Source: Hyphomicrobiales bacterium (lineage in GTDB: Bacteria > Pseudomonadota > Alphaproteobacteria > Rhizobiales > Beijerinckiaceae). From it: a stretch of 5,923 nucleotides of DNA. Positions 1 through 5,880 of this stretch are shown here, piece after piece. The stretch covers positions 1-5,923 of the forward strand of contig JAQGKN010000027.1 in assembly GCA_028290085.1 (NCBI GenBank). Reading direction: 5' to 3'. Numbering within the stretch: position 1 is the first letter of the stretch; each line of letters opens with the position of its first letter. Under the pieces are notes generated by a model. It searched no databases and was not told the DNA's origin. It saw only the letters and a list, made by a program, of their open reading frames with translations. Made by a program: the position numbers and the translations under genes.

Positions 1-58
1 CTCATCCAAGGTCTGGAAGGTCGGTGGCAGGCCAGGTAGTGGGCGCCGCCGCCGGTGT

Positions 59-111
59 GAAGCGGGTTCTAAGGGGCACGCCCCCACCTGTCAACACGAC
101 ATTTTTAAAAA
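59..111 (-). promoter_or_regulatory. Strong sigma-70-type promoter with UP-like element, reading out of the left edge
   Basis: Read on the minus strand, TTGACA (94 to 89) is a perfect -35 hexamer. It is followed by a 17-bp spacer and TAGAAC (71 to 66) as the -10, which puts the start of transcription near 59. Directly behind the -35, at about -42 to -52, lies TTTTTAAAAA (102-111), an A/T-rich block in otherwise GC-rich DNA and placed like an UP element. The discriminator after the -10 is GC-rich (CCCGC). It is known that this combination of consensus -35, UP element and GC-rich discriminator is typical of rRNA, tRNA and other growth-rate-regulated promoters. That the target is such a gene is inference: no tRNA or mature rRNA start is visible in the roughly 58 transcribed bases inside the window. 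Confidence 0.6.
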
Positions 112-200
112 CGTCAGAATTCTCCAAGTCCCCTGCAGCCACTGTCAGATTTTGAGACAATGTCGCGCAGCCTCCCTCTTATCGCACTGCATAAAGCGCG

Positions 201-229
201 TGCGGCGGGCCAGATCGGCCAACGCCGCA
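201..229. other. Bulged stem-loop in the leftmost intergenic region
   Basis: TGCGGCGGGCC (201-211) pairs with GGCC (217-220) and CGCCGCA (223-229), giving 11 Watson-Crick pairs around a 5-base loop (AGATC) with a 2-base AA bulge on the 3' side. On the plus strand it is followed only by TTTG, so it is at best a weak intrinsic terminator; the minus strand has no U-tract at all. It sits between the leftward promoter near 59 and the candidate rightward promoter near 345, outside any gene. It may insulate the two units, belong to a leader RNA, or be a protein-binding inverted repeat; the sequence does not decide. Confidence 0.4.
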
Positions 230-341
230 TTTGAGCCATCTTCGCATCGCTCTTTCCACCCTGCGGGAGCGCTCGCAAACCCTTGTAAACGGCGCGACGC
301 AAGCTCGTCATTGACGCGGCACCGCCCCGGCGGCATGGTTT

Positions 342-350
342 TGCTATATG
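342..350 (+). promoter_or_regulatory. Candidate extended -10 promoter for the peptidase gene
   Basis: TG-C-TATATG (342-350) matches the extended -10 pattern TGnTATAAT at TG and at the first four bases of the hexamer. No good -35 lies 16-18 bp upstream; a TTGACG at 311-316 is too far from this -10, and at 17-18 bp it pairs only with the poor hexamers CATGGT and ATGGTT. A start near 357 would leave a leader of about 98 nt before the ATG at 455. The call rests on a short motif only. Confidence 0.3.
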
Positions 351-454
351 GTCGTTCCTGCTTCGCGGCTGGCTGATATGAGTTGCACGAACATGTGTCG
401 GGAGGGTGCGCCCCATCTGGCAACCCTTGAAACGAACGGGACCACGGAAAGCAC

Positions 455-2473
455 ATGGCGGTTCGCCCGATTCAAATCGCTCGTCGTCGAGAAAGATATG
501 CGGAGATCATGGATCTCGGCATGGAAGCGCCGATTGAAGCCGATGGCGAGCGCCACACGGCAGACGACCGCCGTCGTGTTTCGCTGCGTTGGTTGACGGG
601 CACCATTCTGACGGGACTCGCGGGCACCGGCCTCATCGGCGCTGCCATCTATGCCGCCCTCGACCGGCAGCCTAATTTCGCCGAGGCCCCGATCGCAGCA
701 GGCCCCGCGCGTCGCGATACCGTCACCGGCGATCTTGTGAACCCACGCAAGGGGGACAGGCTCGTCAAGCCGGTCGACATCGTCGCGGGCAAGCAGACGT
801 TTCGCACGCCGACCACCATCAGCGTGGGCGACAAGGAAGTCGTGCGCGTGCGCGTCTTCACGCGTGTCTCCACCAATCTGCTTCTCGCCAGCGCCGGCTT
901 CTCCGACGACGTTCCCGCCTTCAACCCCCTGCGCCTTCTCTCTGATGCGCGCAACGCGGTCGAGCCGACACCCGATCCCGTACAATTGCAGGACGACGCC
1001 GAGGTGGCCTTCACCACGCGCGATCTAGCCGGCGTGCCGGTCCCCGACGAGGGCCCTGCCCTCAGCCTGGACGAGATCCAGGCCCAGATTCGCGAACATC
1101 TGCGCAACGCCTCTGCCGCCGCCGGTCAGCGCTTCGCCTTGCCACCGCAATTGCTGCTGATGCGCACGAGCCGCGCGAGCCTCGACCCTGCGGGTGGCCT
1201 CGGCTATGCCAATTCTGGCAGCCCCGTCATGGCACCCTTTTCCAATATCGAAGTGCGTATGGTGGCCGAGAACGTCACGCAGGTGCCGCGCTCCAACCCC
1301 TCCGCGCAAGGCGTCAACGACGAGCGTCTCTTCGTAGTACGCCGTGGCGAAAGCCTCGAAGACGTTCTGCGCGGCGCCGGTGTGCTGCGCGACCAGATCG
1401 GGCGCATCGTCGCAGCACTTGGTGGTGCGAACGGAAAATCACCGGTGACCGAGGGACAAAAACTCAAGATCCTCTTCGACGATCTCGATGGCACGGGGCG
1501 CATGGGACAGGTCGCGCGCCTTTCGATTTATACCGACGAGACTCTCGAATCCACCGTCGCTGCGAACGACACCGGCAGCTATGTCGCGGTTGCCCGCACC
1601 GAGGACAAGACGAAGCCGGTCCGTCGCAAGGCGGCGGACGACGACGATGAAGACGAGGACGAAGGCGGCATGCGCCTTTACGACAGCCTGTATGAGACCT
1701 CACTCAAGCAGGACATCCCCAAGCCCCTGATCAGCGATCTCGTGCGCATCTTCGCCAACGACGTCGACTTCCAGCGGCCGGTCGCAGCAGGCGACAACTT
1801 CGAAGCCTTCTACGAAGAGAACGACGATCCTGACGCACATAACGAATTGCTCTATGCGTCGATCACGACCCGCAATGAGACATTCCGTTATTATCGCTTC
1901 CAGACGCCCGACGATGGCGCCCTCGACTACTATGACGAGAATGGACGCTCGACGCGTAAATTCCTGGTCCGCAAGCCGATCGCTTCGGGTGAACAGCGCT
2001 CGGGCTTCGGCATGCGTCGCCATCCGATTCTGCGCTACACGCGCATGCACACGGGCATCGACTGGGCTGCACCCATCGGCACGCCCATTTTCGCCGCGGG
2101 TAACGGCACAGTCATCAAGGCCGCGCGTGAGTCGGGCTACGGCAATCGCGTCGAGATCCAGCACGCCAACGGCTACGTGACGACCTACAATCACATGTCG
2201 GGCTTTGCGCGCGGCATCACCGACGGCGTGCGGGTGCGCCAGGGTCAGGTGGTCGGGTTCCTGGGCATGACCGGTCTCGCGACCGGCCCCCATCTGCATT
2301 ACGAAGTGATCGTCAACGGGCATTTCGTCGATCCCATGCGTGTCAAGCTGGCGCGGACGCGCGAACTCGACAACCGCATGATCGTGAACTTCAAGCGAGA
2401 GCGCGATCGCATCAACAGCCTCATTGCCAAGGCCCCCAATGCGACCCGTATCGCCGCCCGCCAGGACAAATGA
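455..2473 (+). CDS. M23 family metallopeptidase, MepM/Csd3-like peptidoglycan DD-endopeptidase
   Basis: This 672-residue membrane-anchored zinc endopeptidase is predicted to cut peptide cross-links in periplasmic peptidoglycan. Residues 1-45 are charged and cytoplasmic, and one transmembrane segment spans about 47-69. An OapA/LysM-like module lies at about 291-343, starting RLFVVRRGESLEDVL. An acidic linker covers 395-403. A Csd3_N2-like domain (about 407-508) then precedes the M23 (LytM) domain, about 510-630. The zinc and catalytic signature is complete: HTGID gives H532 and D536, YNHM gives H580, and HLH gives H613 and H615. It is therefore predicted to be active, unlike degenerate LytM activators of the EnvC/NlpD type. 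The order OapA/LysM, Csd3_N2, M23 is that of MepM. The start is well fixed: an in-frame TGA lies at 428-430, no other start codon intervenes, and GGA sits 6 nt before the ATG. The long, poorly conserved segment at about 70-285 is unassigned. The AEC gene follows in the same frame. Confidence 0.93.
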   Translation: MAVRPIQIARRRERYAEIMDLGMEAPIEADGERHTADDRRRVSLRWLTGTILTGLAGTGLIGAAIYAALDRQPNFAEAPIAAGPARRDTVTGDLVNPRKGDRLVKPVDIVAGKQTFRTPTTISVGDKEVVRVRVFTRVSTNLLLASAGFSDDVPAFNPLRLLSDARNAVEPTPDPVQLQDDAEVAFTTRDLAGVPVPDEGPALSLDEIQAQIREHLRNASAAAGQRFALPPQLLLMRTSRASLDPAGGLGYANSGSPVMAPFSNIEVRMVAENVTQVPRSNPSAQGVNDERLFVVRRGESLEDVLRGAGVLRDQIGRIVAALGGANGKSPVTEGQKLKILFDDLDGTGRMGQVARLSIYTDETLESTVAANDTGSYVAVARTEDKTKPVRRKAADDDDEDEDEGGMRLYDSLYETSLKQDIPKPLISDLVRIFANDVDFQRPVAAGDNFEAFYEENDDPDAHNELLYASITTRNETFRYYRFQTPDDGALDYYDENGRSTRKFLVRKPIASGEQRSGFGMRRHPILRYTRMHTGIDWAAPIGTPIFAAGNGTVIKAARESGYGNRVEIQHANGYVTTYNHMSGFARGITDGVRVRQGQVVGFLGMTGLATGPHLHYEVIVNGHFVDPMRVKLARTRELDNRMIVNFKRERDRINSLIAKAPNATRIAARQDK

Positions 2474-2483
2474 GCCTGCCCAC

Positions 2484-2501
2484 ATGAGCGCGCCGGCGTG
2501 A
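2484..2501 (+). other. Five-codon mini-ORF overlapping the AEC start
   Basis: ATG AGC GCG CCG GCG TGA encodes MSAPA and stops in a GTGA overlap with the GTG start of the AEC gene. Its ATG lies 10 bp after the peptidase stop (2471-2473). This could act as a translational relay into the weakly signalled GTG, or be chance. There is no strong ribosome binding site of its own. I report it because it bears on how the AEC start is reached. Confidence 0.25.
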
Positions 2502-3421
2502 GCGACCTTCTGTCGATCGTCCTGCCGGTCTTCACCCTCATCGCGCTTGGCTACGGCGCCGCGCAACTCGGGCTGCTCGACAAACGCGCCGGCGATGGCC
2601 TCGCCGAATTTGTCTTCACGATCGCGACGCCGGCCCTCGTGCTGCGCACGATGATGGGCGCAGTTCTCCCTGACAATCAGCCGTGGGGCTATTGGGCTGC
2701 CTATTTCCTCGGCGTCGCCGTGGTCTGGGCCATCGCGATGCTGATCTCGCGGATCGCCTTTGGCGCGAGCTATCCCGAAAGCGTCGTGGCAGGTTTTGCG
2801 GCCGGACAGGCCAACACGGTTCTGGTCGGCATTCCGCTGATCCTGAAGGCCTACGGGGAAGCGGGCGCAGTGCCCCTCTTTCTGCTGATCGCGGTGCATC
2901 TGCCGGTGACGATGACGTCGGCGACCCTGCTGTTCGAAGGCCGCAAGGGCCCGCACTGGACGTTTATTGCGCGGCGCCTCGCGCTGCATCCCATCCTGCT
3001 CGCTTTGTTCGCAGGCCTGCTGGCCCGGTCCATGGGCCTGTCGCCTGGCGGCCCATTAAAAAGAGTACTCGACGGGTTGGCCGGCGCCGCCGTTCCCTGT
3101 GCGCTGGTCGCCATGGGTCTTGCGCTCCAGCATCACGGTGTGAAAGCCGGTCTGGCTCAGACGTCGATGATTACATTTCTCAAGCTGCTCGTTCACCCGG
3201 CCATCGTCTATGTGCTGGCCTATCACGTGTTCAGTATGCCGCCGGTCTGGGCCGGTGTTGCAGTTCTCTTCGCAGCCATGCCGAGCGGCATCAACGCCTA
3301 TCTTTTCGCGGCCCGTTACCGGACGGGCGAGGCCATAGCCTCCAGCGCCATCGCGGTCTCGACGGCGCTCGCCCTCGTCTCCACCTTTTTCTGGCTCTGG
3401 GTTCTGGGCATCGGCACGTGA
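2498..3421 (+). CDS. AEC family (auxin efflux carrier-like) transporter
   Basis: A 307-residue integral inner-membrane protein of the AEC/BART superfamily. Bacterial members are secondary transporters of small organic anions such as malate, malonate or related compounds; the substrate here cannot be read from the sequence. About ten hydrophobic segments can be drawn (roughly 3-22, 36-55, 65-88, 95-116, 125-146, 163-180, 192-211, 222-243, 248-271, 280-304). Family hallmarks are the N-terminal LPVFTLIALGYGAAQLGLLD, the TPALVLR motif (44-50), AGQANTVLVGIPL (102-113), and the C-terminal AAMPSGINAYLFAARY (259-274) followed by SSAIAVSTALALVS. The length is normal for the family. The start is a GTG 24 bp after the peptidase stop with no clear Shine-Dalgarno, so coupling to upstream translation is likely. 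A 5-codon ATG mini-ORF (2484-2501) overlaps this GTG. Codons 186-190 are unusually AT-rich (3053-3067). Confidence 0.9.
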   Translation: MSDLLSIVLPVFTLIALGYGAAQLGLLDKRAGDGLAEFVFTIATPALVLRTMMGAVLPDNQPWGYWAAYFLGVAVVWAIAMLISRIAFGASYPESVVAGFAAGQANTVLVGIPLILKAYGEAGAVPLFLLIAVHLPVTMTSATLLFEGRKGPHWTFIARRLALHPILLALFAGLLARSMGLSPGGPLKRVLDGLAGAAVPCALVAMGLALQHHGVKAGLAQTSMITFLKLLVHPAIVYVLAYHVFSMPPVWAGVAVLFAAMPSGINAYLFAARYRTGEAIASSAIAVSTALALVSTFFWLWVLGIGT

Positions 3422-3431
3422 CACGCAAGCA

Positions 3432-3461
3432 CCGGCTCGGATCGGCGTCCGCACGAGCTGG
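3432..3461 (+). other. Stem-loop between the AEC and MFS genes
   Basis: CCGGCTCG (3432-3439) pairs with CGAGCTGG (3454-3461) through 8 pairs including one G-U. A small inner stem, CGG (3443-3445) with CCG (3449-3451), lies in the loop. It starts 11 nt after the AEC stop. No T-run follows, so it is not a canonical intrinsic terminator; it may stabilise the upstream 3' end, cause partial attenuation, or be fortuitous in GC-rich DNA. Confidence 0.4.
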
Positions 3462-3509
3462 ACAGCCGGGCACGCCGCGTTACATCTCCGCCTGAAAGGC
3501 ATCGAATTC

Positions 3510-4736
3510 ATGCTCGAGACACCCCAAGCACGCTGGCTGGTGCGTGGTACCGCAGGCTATCGCCGGGCTACCCTCGCGTTGTTTCTAGCGGGATTCTCGA
3601 CCTTTTCGCTCCTCTATTGCGTACAGCCGCTCCTCCCCATTTTCGCCGAGGATTTTGGCGTCAGCCCGGCCGCTTCGGCGCTGCCGCTGTCGCTGGCCAC
3701 CGCAGCCCTGGCTTTCGCCATTCTCGTCGCGGCCGTGGTTTCCGAAGGATTCGGACGACGCGGCGTGATGTTTGTCTCCATGGCCCTCGCCTCCGTTCTG
3801 ACCATGGCGGCCGCTGCGGCGCCGAGCTGGACGATGCTCCTCCTCGTGCGCACGCTCTCGGGCTTCGTGCTGGGCGGCGTGCCCGCCGTTGCCATGACCT
3901 ATCTCGCTGAAGAAACAGATCCCCGCAGCATCGGCCTTGCCATGGGCGTCTATGTCGGCGGCACCGCGTTTGGCGGGATGATGGGACGTGTCGCCACGGG
4001 CTTCCTCACCGAGTTCTTCGGCTGGCGTCCAGCACTGGCGGTGATCGGGCTCATCTGCCTCGTGAGTGCAGGCGGGTTTCTCGCGCTGTTGCCGCCATCG
4101 CGCAATTTCACGCGGCGGACCGGATTCGACCCGAGCTACCACGTTCGCGCGTGGCTCGGGCATCTGCACCACGGCGCCCTGCCCCTTCTCTTCTCGATTG
4201 CGTTTCTCGCGATGGGGGCCTTCGTCACCATCTACAATTACAGTGGTTACCGTCTGGTCGCGGCGCCCTATGATCTCAGCCAGACGGAGCTCGGGCTGAT
4301 CTTCGTCGTCTATCTCTTCGGGGTCGGCTCGTCCTCGGTCGCCGGCGCGCTGGCTGATCGTTTCGGACGCCACATCGTCCTGCCGGCGGGCATTCTGGTG
4401 GCGATGGCTGGCATCGGCATCACCATGTTGCCGGGCCTCGGCTCGATCATCCTCGGCATCGTGATCATCACCATCGGTTTCTTTTTCAGCCATTCGGTCG
4501 CCACCGGGTGGGTCGGGCGCGTTGCGACCAGTGCCAAGGGGCATGCGTCCTCGCTGTACCTCCTCGCCTATTACATGGGATCGAGCGTTGCGGGCTGGAT
4601 GGGCGGCTGGTTCTGGGCGTGGAAGGGCTGGCCCGGCGTTGCCGCCTTCACGCTCGGCCTGTTCGCGCTGGCGCTTTGCGCCGCGCTGCGCCTCAACACC
4701 CTGACGCGCGCAGACTCGGCTGAACCCAGTTGCTAG
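3510..4736 (+). CDS. MFS transporter, YnfM-like (DHA1-type efflux)
   Basis: A 408-residue inner-membrane major facilitator with 12 predicted helices (roughly 19-39, 53-76, 85-104, 106-128, 140-163, 171-194, 222-244, 259-281, 288-308, 311-331, 347-369, 374-394) and a central cytoplasmic loop at about 195-220. YCVQPLLPIFAEDFGVSP (36-53) resembles the N-terminal hallmark of the YnfM/arabinose-efflux-like MFS group. The loop between helices 8 and 9 has a standard motif A core, DRFGR (283-287). The equivalent between helices 2 and 3 reads SEGFGRR (78-84), with E-G in place of the usual D-R. GAAAGG at 3494-3499, 10 nt before the ATG, is a usable ribosome binding site. Members export drugs, sugars or metabolites by proton antiport; the substrate is unknown here. 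The gene may be transcribed with the AEC gene or from its own promoter in the 88-bp gap. Its TAG stop overlaps the convergent gluQRS stop. Confidence 0.9.
   Translation: MLETPQARWLVRGTAGYRRATLALFLAGFSTFSLLYCVQPLLPIFAEDFGVSPAASALPLSLATAALAFAILVAAVVSEGFGRRGVMFVSMALASVLTMAAAAAPSWTMLLLVRTLSGFVLGGVPAVAMTYLAEETDPRSIGLAMGVYVGGTAFGGMMGRVATGFLTEFFGWRPALAVIGLICLVSAGGFLALLPPSRNFTRRTGFDPSYHVRAWLGHLHHGALPLLFSIAFLAMGAFVTIYNYSGYRLVAAPYDLSQTELGLIFVVYLFGVGSSSVAGALADRFGRHIVLPAGILVAMAGIGITMLPGLGSIILGIVIITIGFFFSHSVATGWVGRVATSAKGHASSLYLLAYYMGSSVAGWMGGWFWAWKGWPGVAAFTLGLFALALCAALRLNTLTRADSAEPSC
4733..4736. other. Shared palindromic CTAG providing stop codons on both strands
   Basis: CTAG at 4733-4736 reads TAG on the plus strand (4734-4736, ending the MFS gene) and TAG on the minus strand (complement of 4733-4735, ending gluQRS). 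The two coding sequences overlap tail to tail by 4 bp. No intrinsic terminator lies between them, so each transcript must run into the other gene in antisense unless a factor such as Rho stops it. Confidence 0.9.
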
Positions 4737-5665
4737 TGATGCGGTGCAAGGTCGAAGCCGAGGCGGCGCCGCACGTCCTCAGGCTTCACACCTTCGGCGC
4801 GCAAGGTGCGGATCGATTTGGCGCGTGTGCTCTTCGACAATTTCTGGCCGGCGGCATCACGCAGCAGATCGTGGTGTCGGTAACGCGGGGCGGGCAGATC
4901 GAGCAGCGCCTGCAGAAGCCGGTGCAAACTCGTGGCGTTGAACAAGTCCTTGCCGCGCACGACGTCCGTGATGCCCTGTCGTGCATCGTCGATCACCACC
5001 GACACGTGATAGCTCGTCGGAATGTCCTTGCGCGCCAGAACCGTGTCGCCCCAGAGCATCGGCTCCGCGCGCACATCGCGCGGCTCGTCGCCCTCGCCGT
5101 ATTCGCACCACGCGAGCAGCATCCCGGCCTCCGAGAGGGCCTGCGACATGTCGATGCGCAACGCCGCATGCTGGCCGGACGCCAGGCGGCGGTCGCGCTC
5201 GTCCAGCGACAGATGGCGGCAGGTGCCGGGATAGATCGGCGCCCCATCGGGATCGCGCGGCCAGTCCCGCACGCCGCTCACCGCCCGCGAAATGTCGAGG
5301 CGCGTGCAGAAACACGGATAGAGCAGACCGCGTTCGCGAAGGCGCTCGACGGCCGAAGCATAAACAGCGAAATGCTCGGACTGGCGCAGCACCGGCTGCT
5401 CCCAGGTGATGCCGAGCCAGGCGAGATCCTCGTAGATGGCTTGCTCATAGTCGGGGCGGCAGCGGTCGATATCGATGTCCTCGATCCGCAGCAGAAAACG
5501 CCCGTCCTGCTCCCGCGCCATCTCGTAATTGCGCAAGACGGAATAGGCATGGCCGATATGCAGATATCCATTCGGCGAGGGTGCAAACCGAAACACCGGC
5601 TGCAGCGAAGAACCGCCCCTGGCTTCCTCATATGGCCTCAAGAAATCGGATGACCCAGATGACAT
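4733..5665 (-). CDS. gluQRS: Glutamyl-queuosine tRNA(Asp) synthetase
   Basis: This 310-residue paralogue of the glutamyl-tRNA synthetase catalytic core activates glutamate and attaches it to the queuosine at position 34 of tRNA(Asp), not to a tRNA 3' end. Visible class I motifs are RFAPSPNGYLHIGHAYS (26-42, with HIGH at 36-39), RIEDID (60-65) and the KMSKS equivalent KLSKS (275-279). The zinc-site pattern of the family is present as C118-F-C120 followed by Y145-P-G-T-C149. The protein ends soon after KLSKS, so it lacks the anticodon-binding domain of true GluRS, as expected for this family, and its length is normal. I chose the ATG at 5665. The frame stays open to 5848, but the extra 61 residues are basic, lack family motifs, and would fill most of the divergent intergenic region. 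The ribosome binding site before 5665 is weak. The neighbourhood lacks dksA, its common partner in gammaproteobacteria. Confidence 0.93.
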   Translation of the reverse strand: MSSGSSDFLRPYEEARGGSSLQPVFRFAPSPNGYLHIGHAYSVLRNYEMAREQDGRFLLRIEDIDIDRCRPDYEQAIYEDLAWLGITWEQPVLRQSEHFAVYASAVERLRERGLLYPCFCTRLDISRAVSGVRDWPRDPDGAPIYPGTCRHLSLDERDRRLASGQHAALRIDMSQALSEAGMLLAWCEYGEGDEPRDVRAEPMLWGDTVLARKDIPTSYHVSVVIDDARQGITDVVRGKDLFNATSLHRLLQALLDLPAPRYRHHDLLRDAAGQKLSKSTRAKSIRTLRAEGVKPEDVRRRLGFDLAPHH

Positions 5666-5880
5666 GAGCAGCGACCGGCGAGTGCGAAATGTCGGGTGAC
5701 GGAGACCCATCCAGACCCAATCTAAACGAACACCTCGTGCTTTCGTACTGGCCTCCCGACAAAAATCTCCCGCAGCGCAGCTTCGGACAGCGTAACCTGA
5801 GCGACGCCCGCACTTGACGCTTCGCCGCAAAAGCGGGATCGGTCGCACCTCATCCGCGCAGTCACACGAGGCCAGACCAC
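5666..5880. other. Divergent intergenic region between gluQRS and the right-edge gene
   Basis: These 215 bp must carry the leader of gluQRS and of the rightward gene at 5881. I see no gene. On the plus strand, TTGACG (5814-5819) is a fair -35, but 17-18 bp further on there is only GATCGG or ATCGGT, a poor -10. A 4-bp inverted repeat, CCGC-AAAA-GCGG (5825-5836), lies within that spacer. No convincing minus-strand -35/-10 pair was found for gluQRS. Confidence 0.4.

Noticed and set aside
208..220. GGCC-N5-GGCC as a specific recognition site
   Set aside because: It matches a restriction-type palindrome (SfiI pattern) but is better explained as the upper part of the hairpin at 201-229.
152..376. 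A 74-codon plus-strand frame and larger minus-strand frames in the left intergenic region
   Set aside because: Basic, domainless translations with no good ribosome binding sites, and the DNA there carries promoter-like and hairpin elements instead.
425..433. CTTGAAAC resembling a heat-shock sigma-32 -35 element before the peptidase gene
   Set aside because: No matching -10 follows at the right distance, and the site would start transcription inside the coding region.
1700..2989. A 429-codon open frame on the minus strand under the peptidase/AEC junction
   Set aside because: It is antisense to two well-supported genes and is rich in Arg, Asp, His and Gly without domains, as expected from mirrored GC-rich codon bias.
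3055..3064. A-rich stretch in the AEC gene as a -1 frameshift site
   Set aside because: It does not form an in-frame X XXY YYZ heptamer, and the zero-frame protein is complete and normal.
3585..4544. A 319-codon minus-strand frame inside the MFS gene
   Set aside because: Highly charged low-complexity composition and full overlap with a clear 12-helix transporter mark it as a shadow frame.
4730..5653. A 307-codon plus-strand frame opposite gluQRS
   Set aside because: The minus strand carries all GluQRS signatures; the plus frame has no recognisable motif.
5666..5848. N-terminal extension of gluQRS from an ATG at 5848 (61 extra residues), or an intermediate ATG at 5710
   Set aside because: The extension lacks family motifs, the remaining 310 residues already have normal GluQRS length, and neither upstream ATG has a convincing ribosome binding site.
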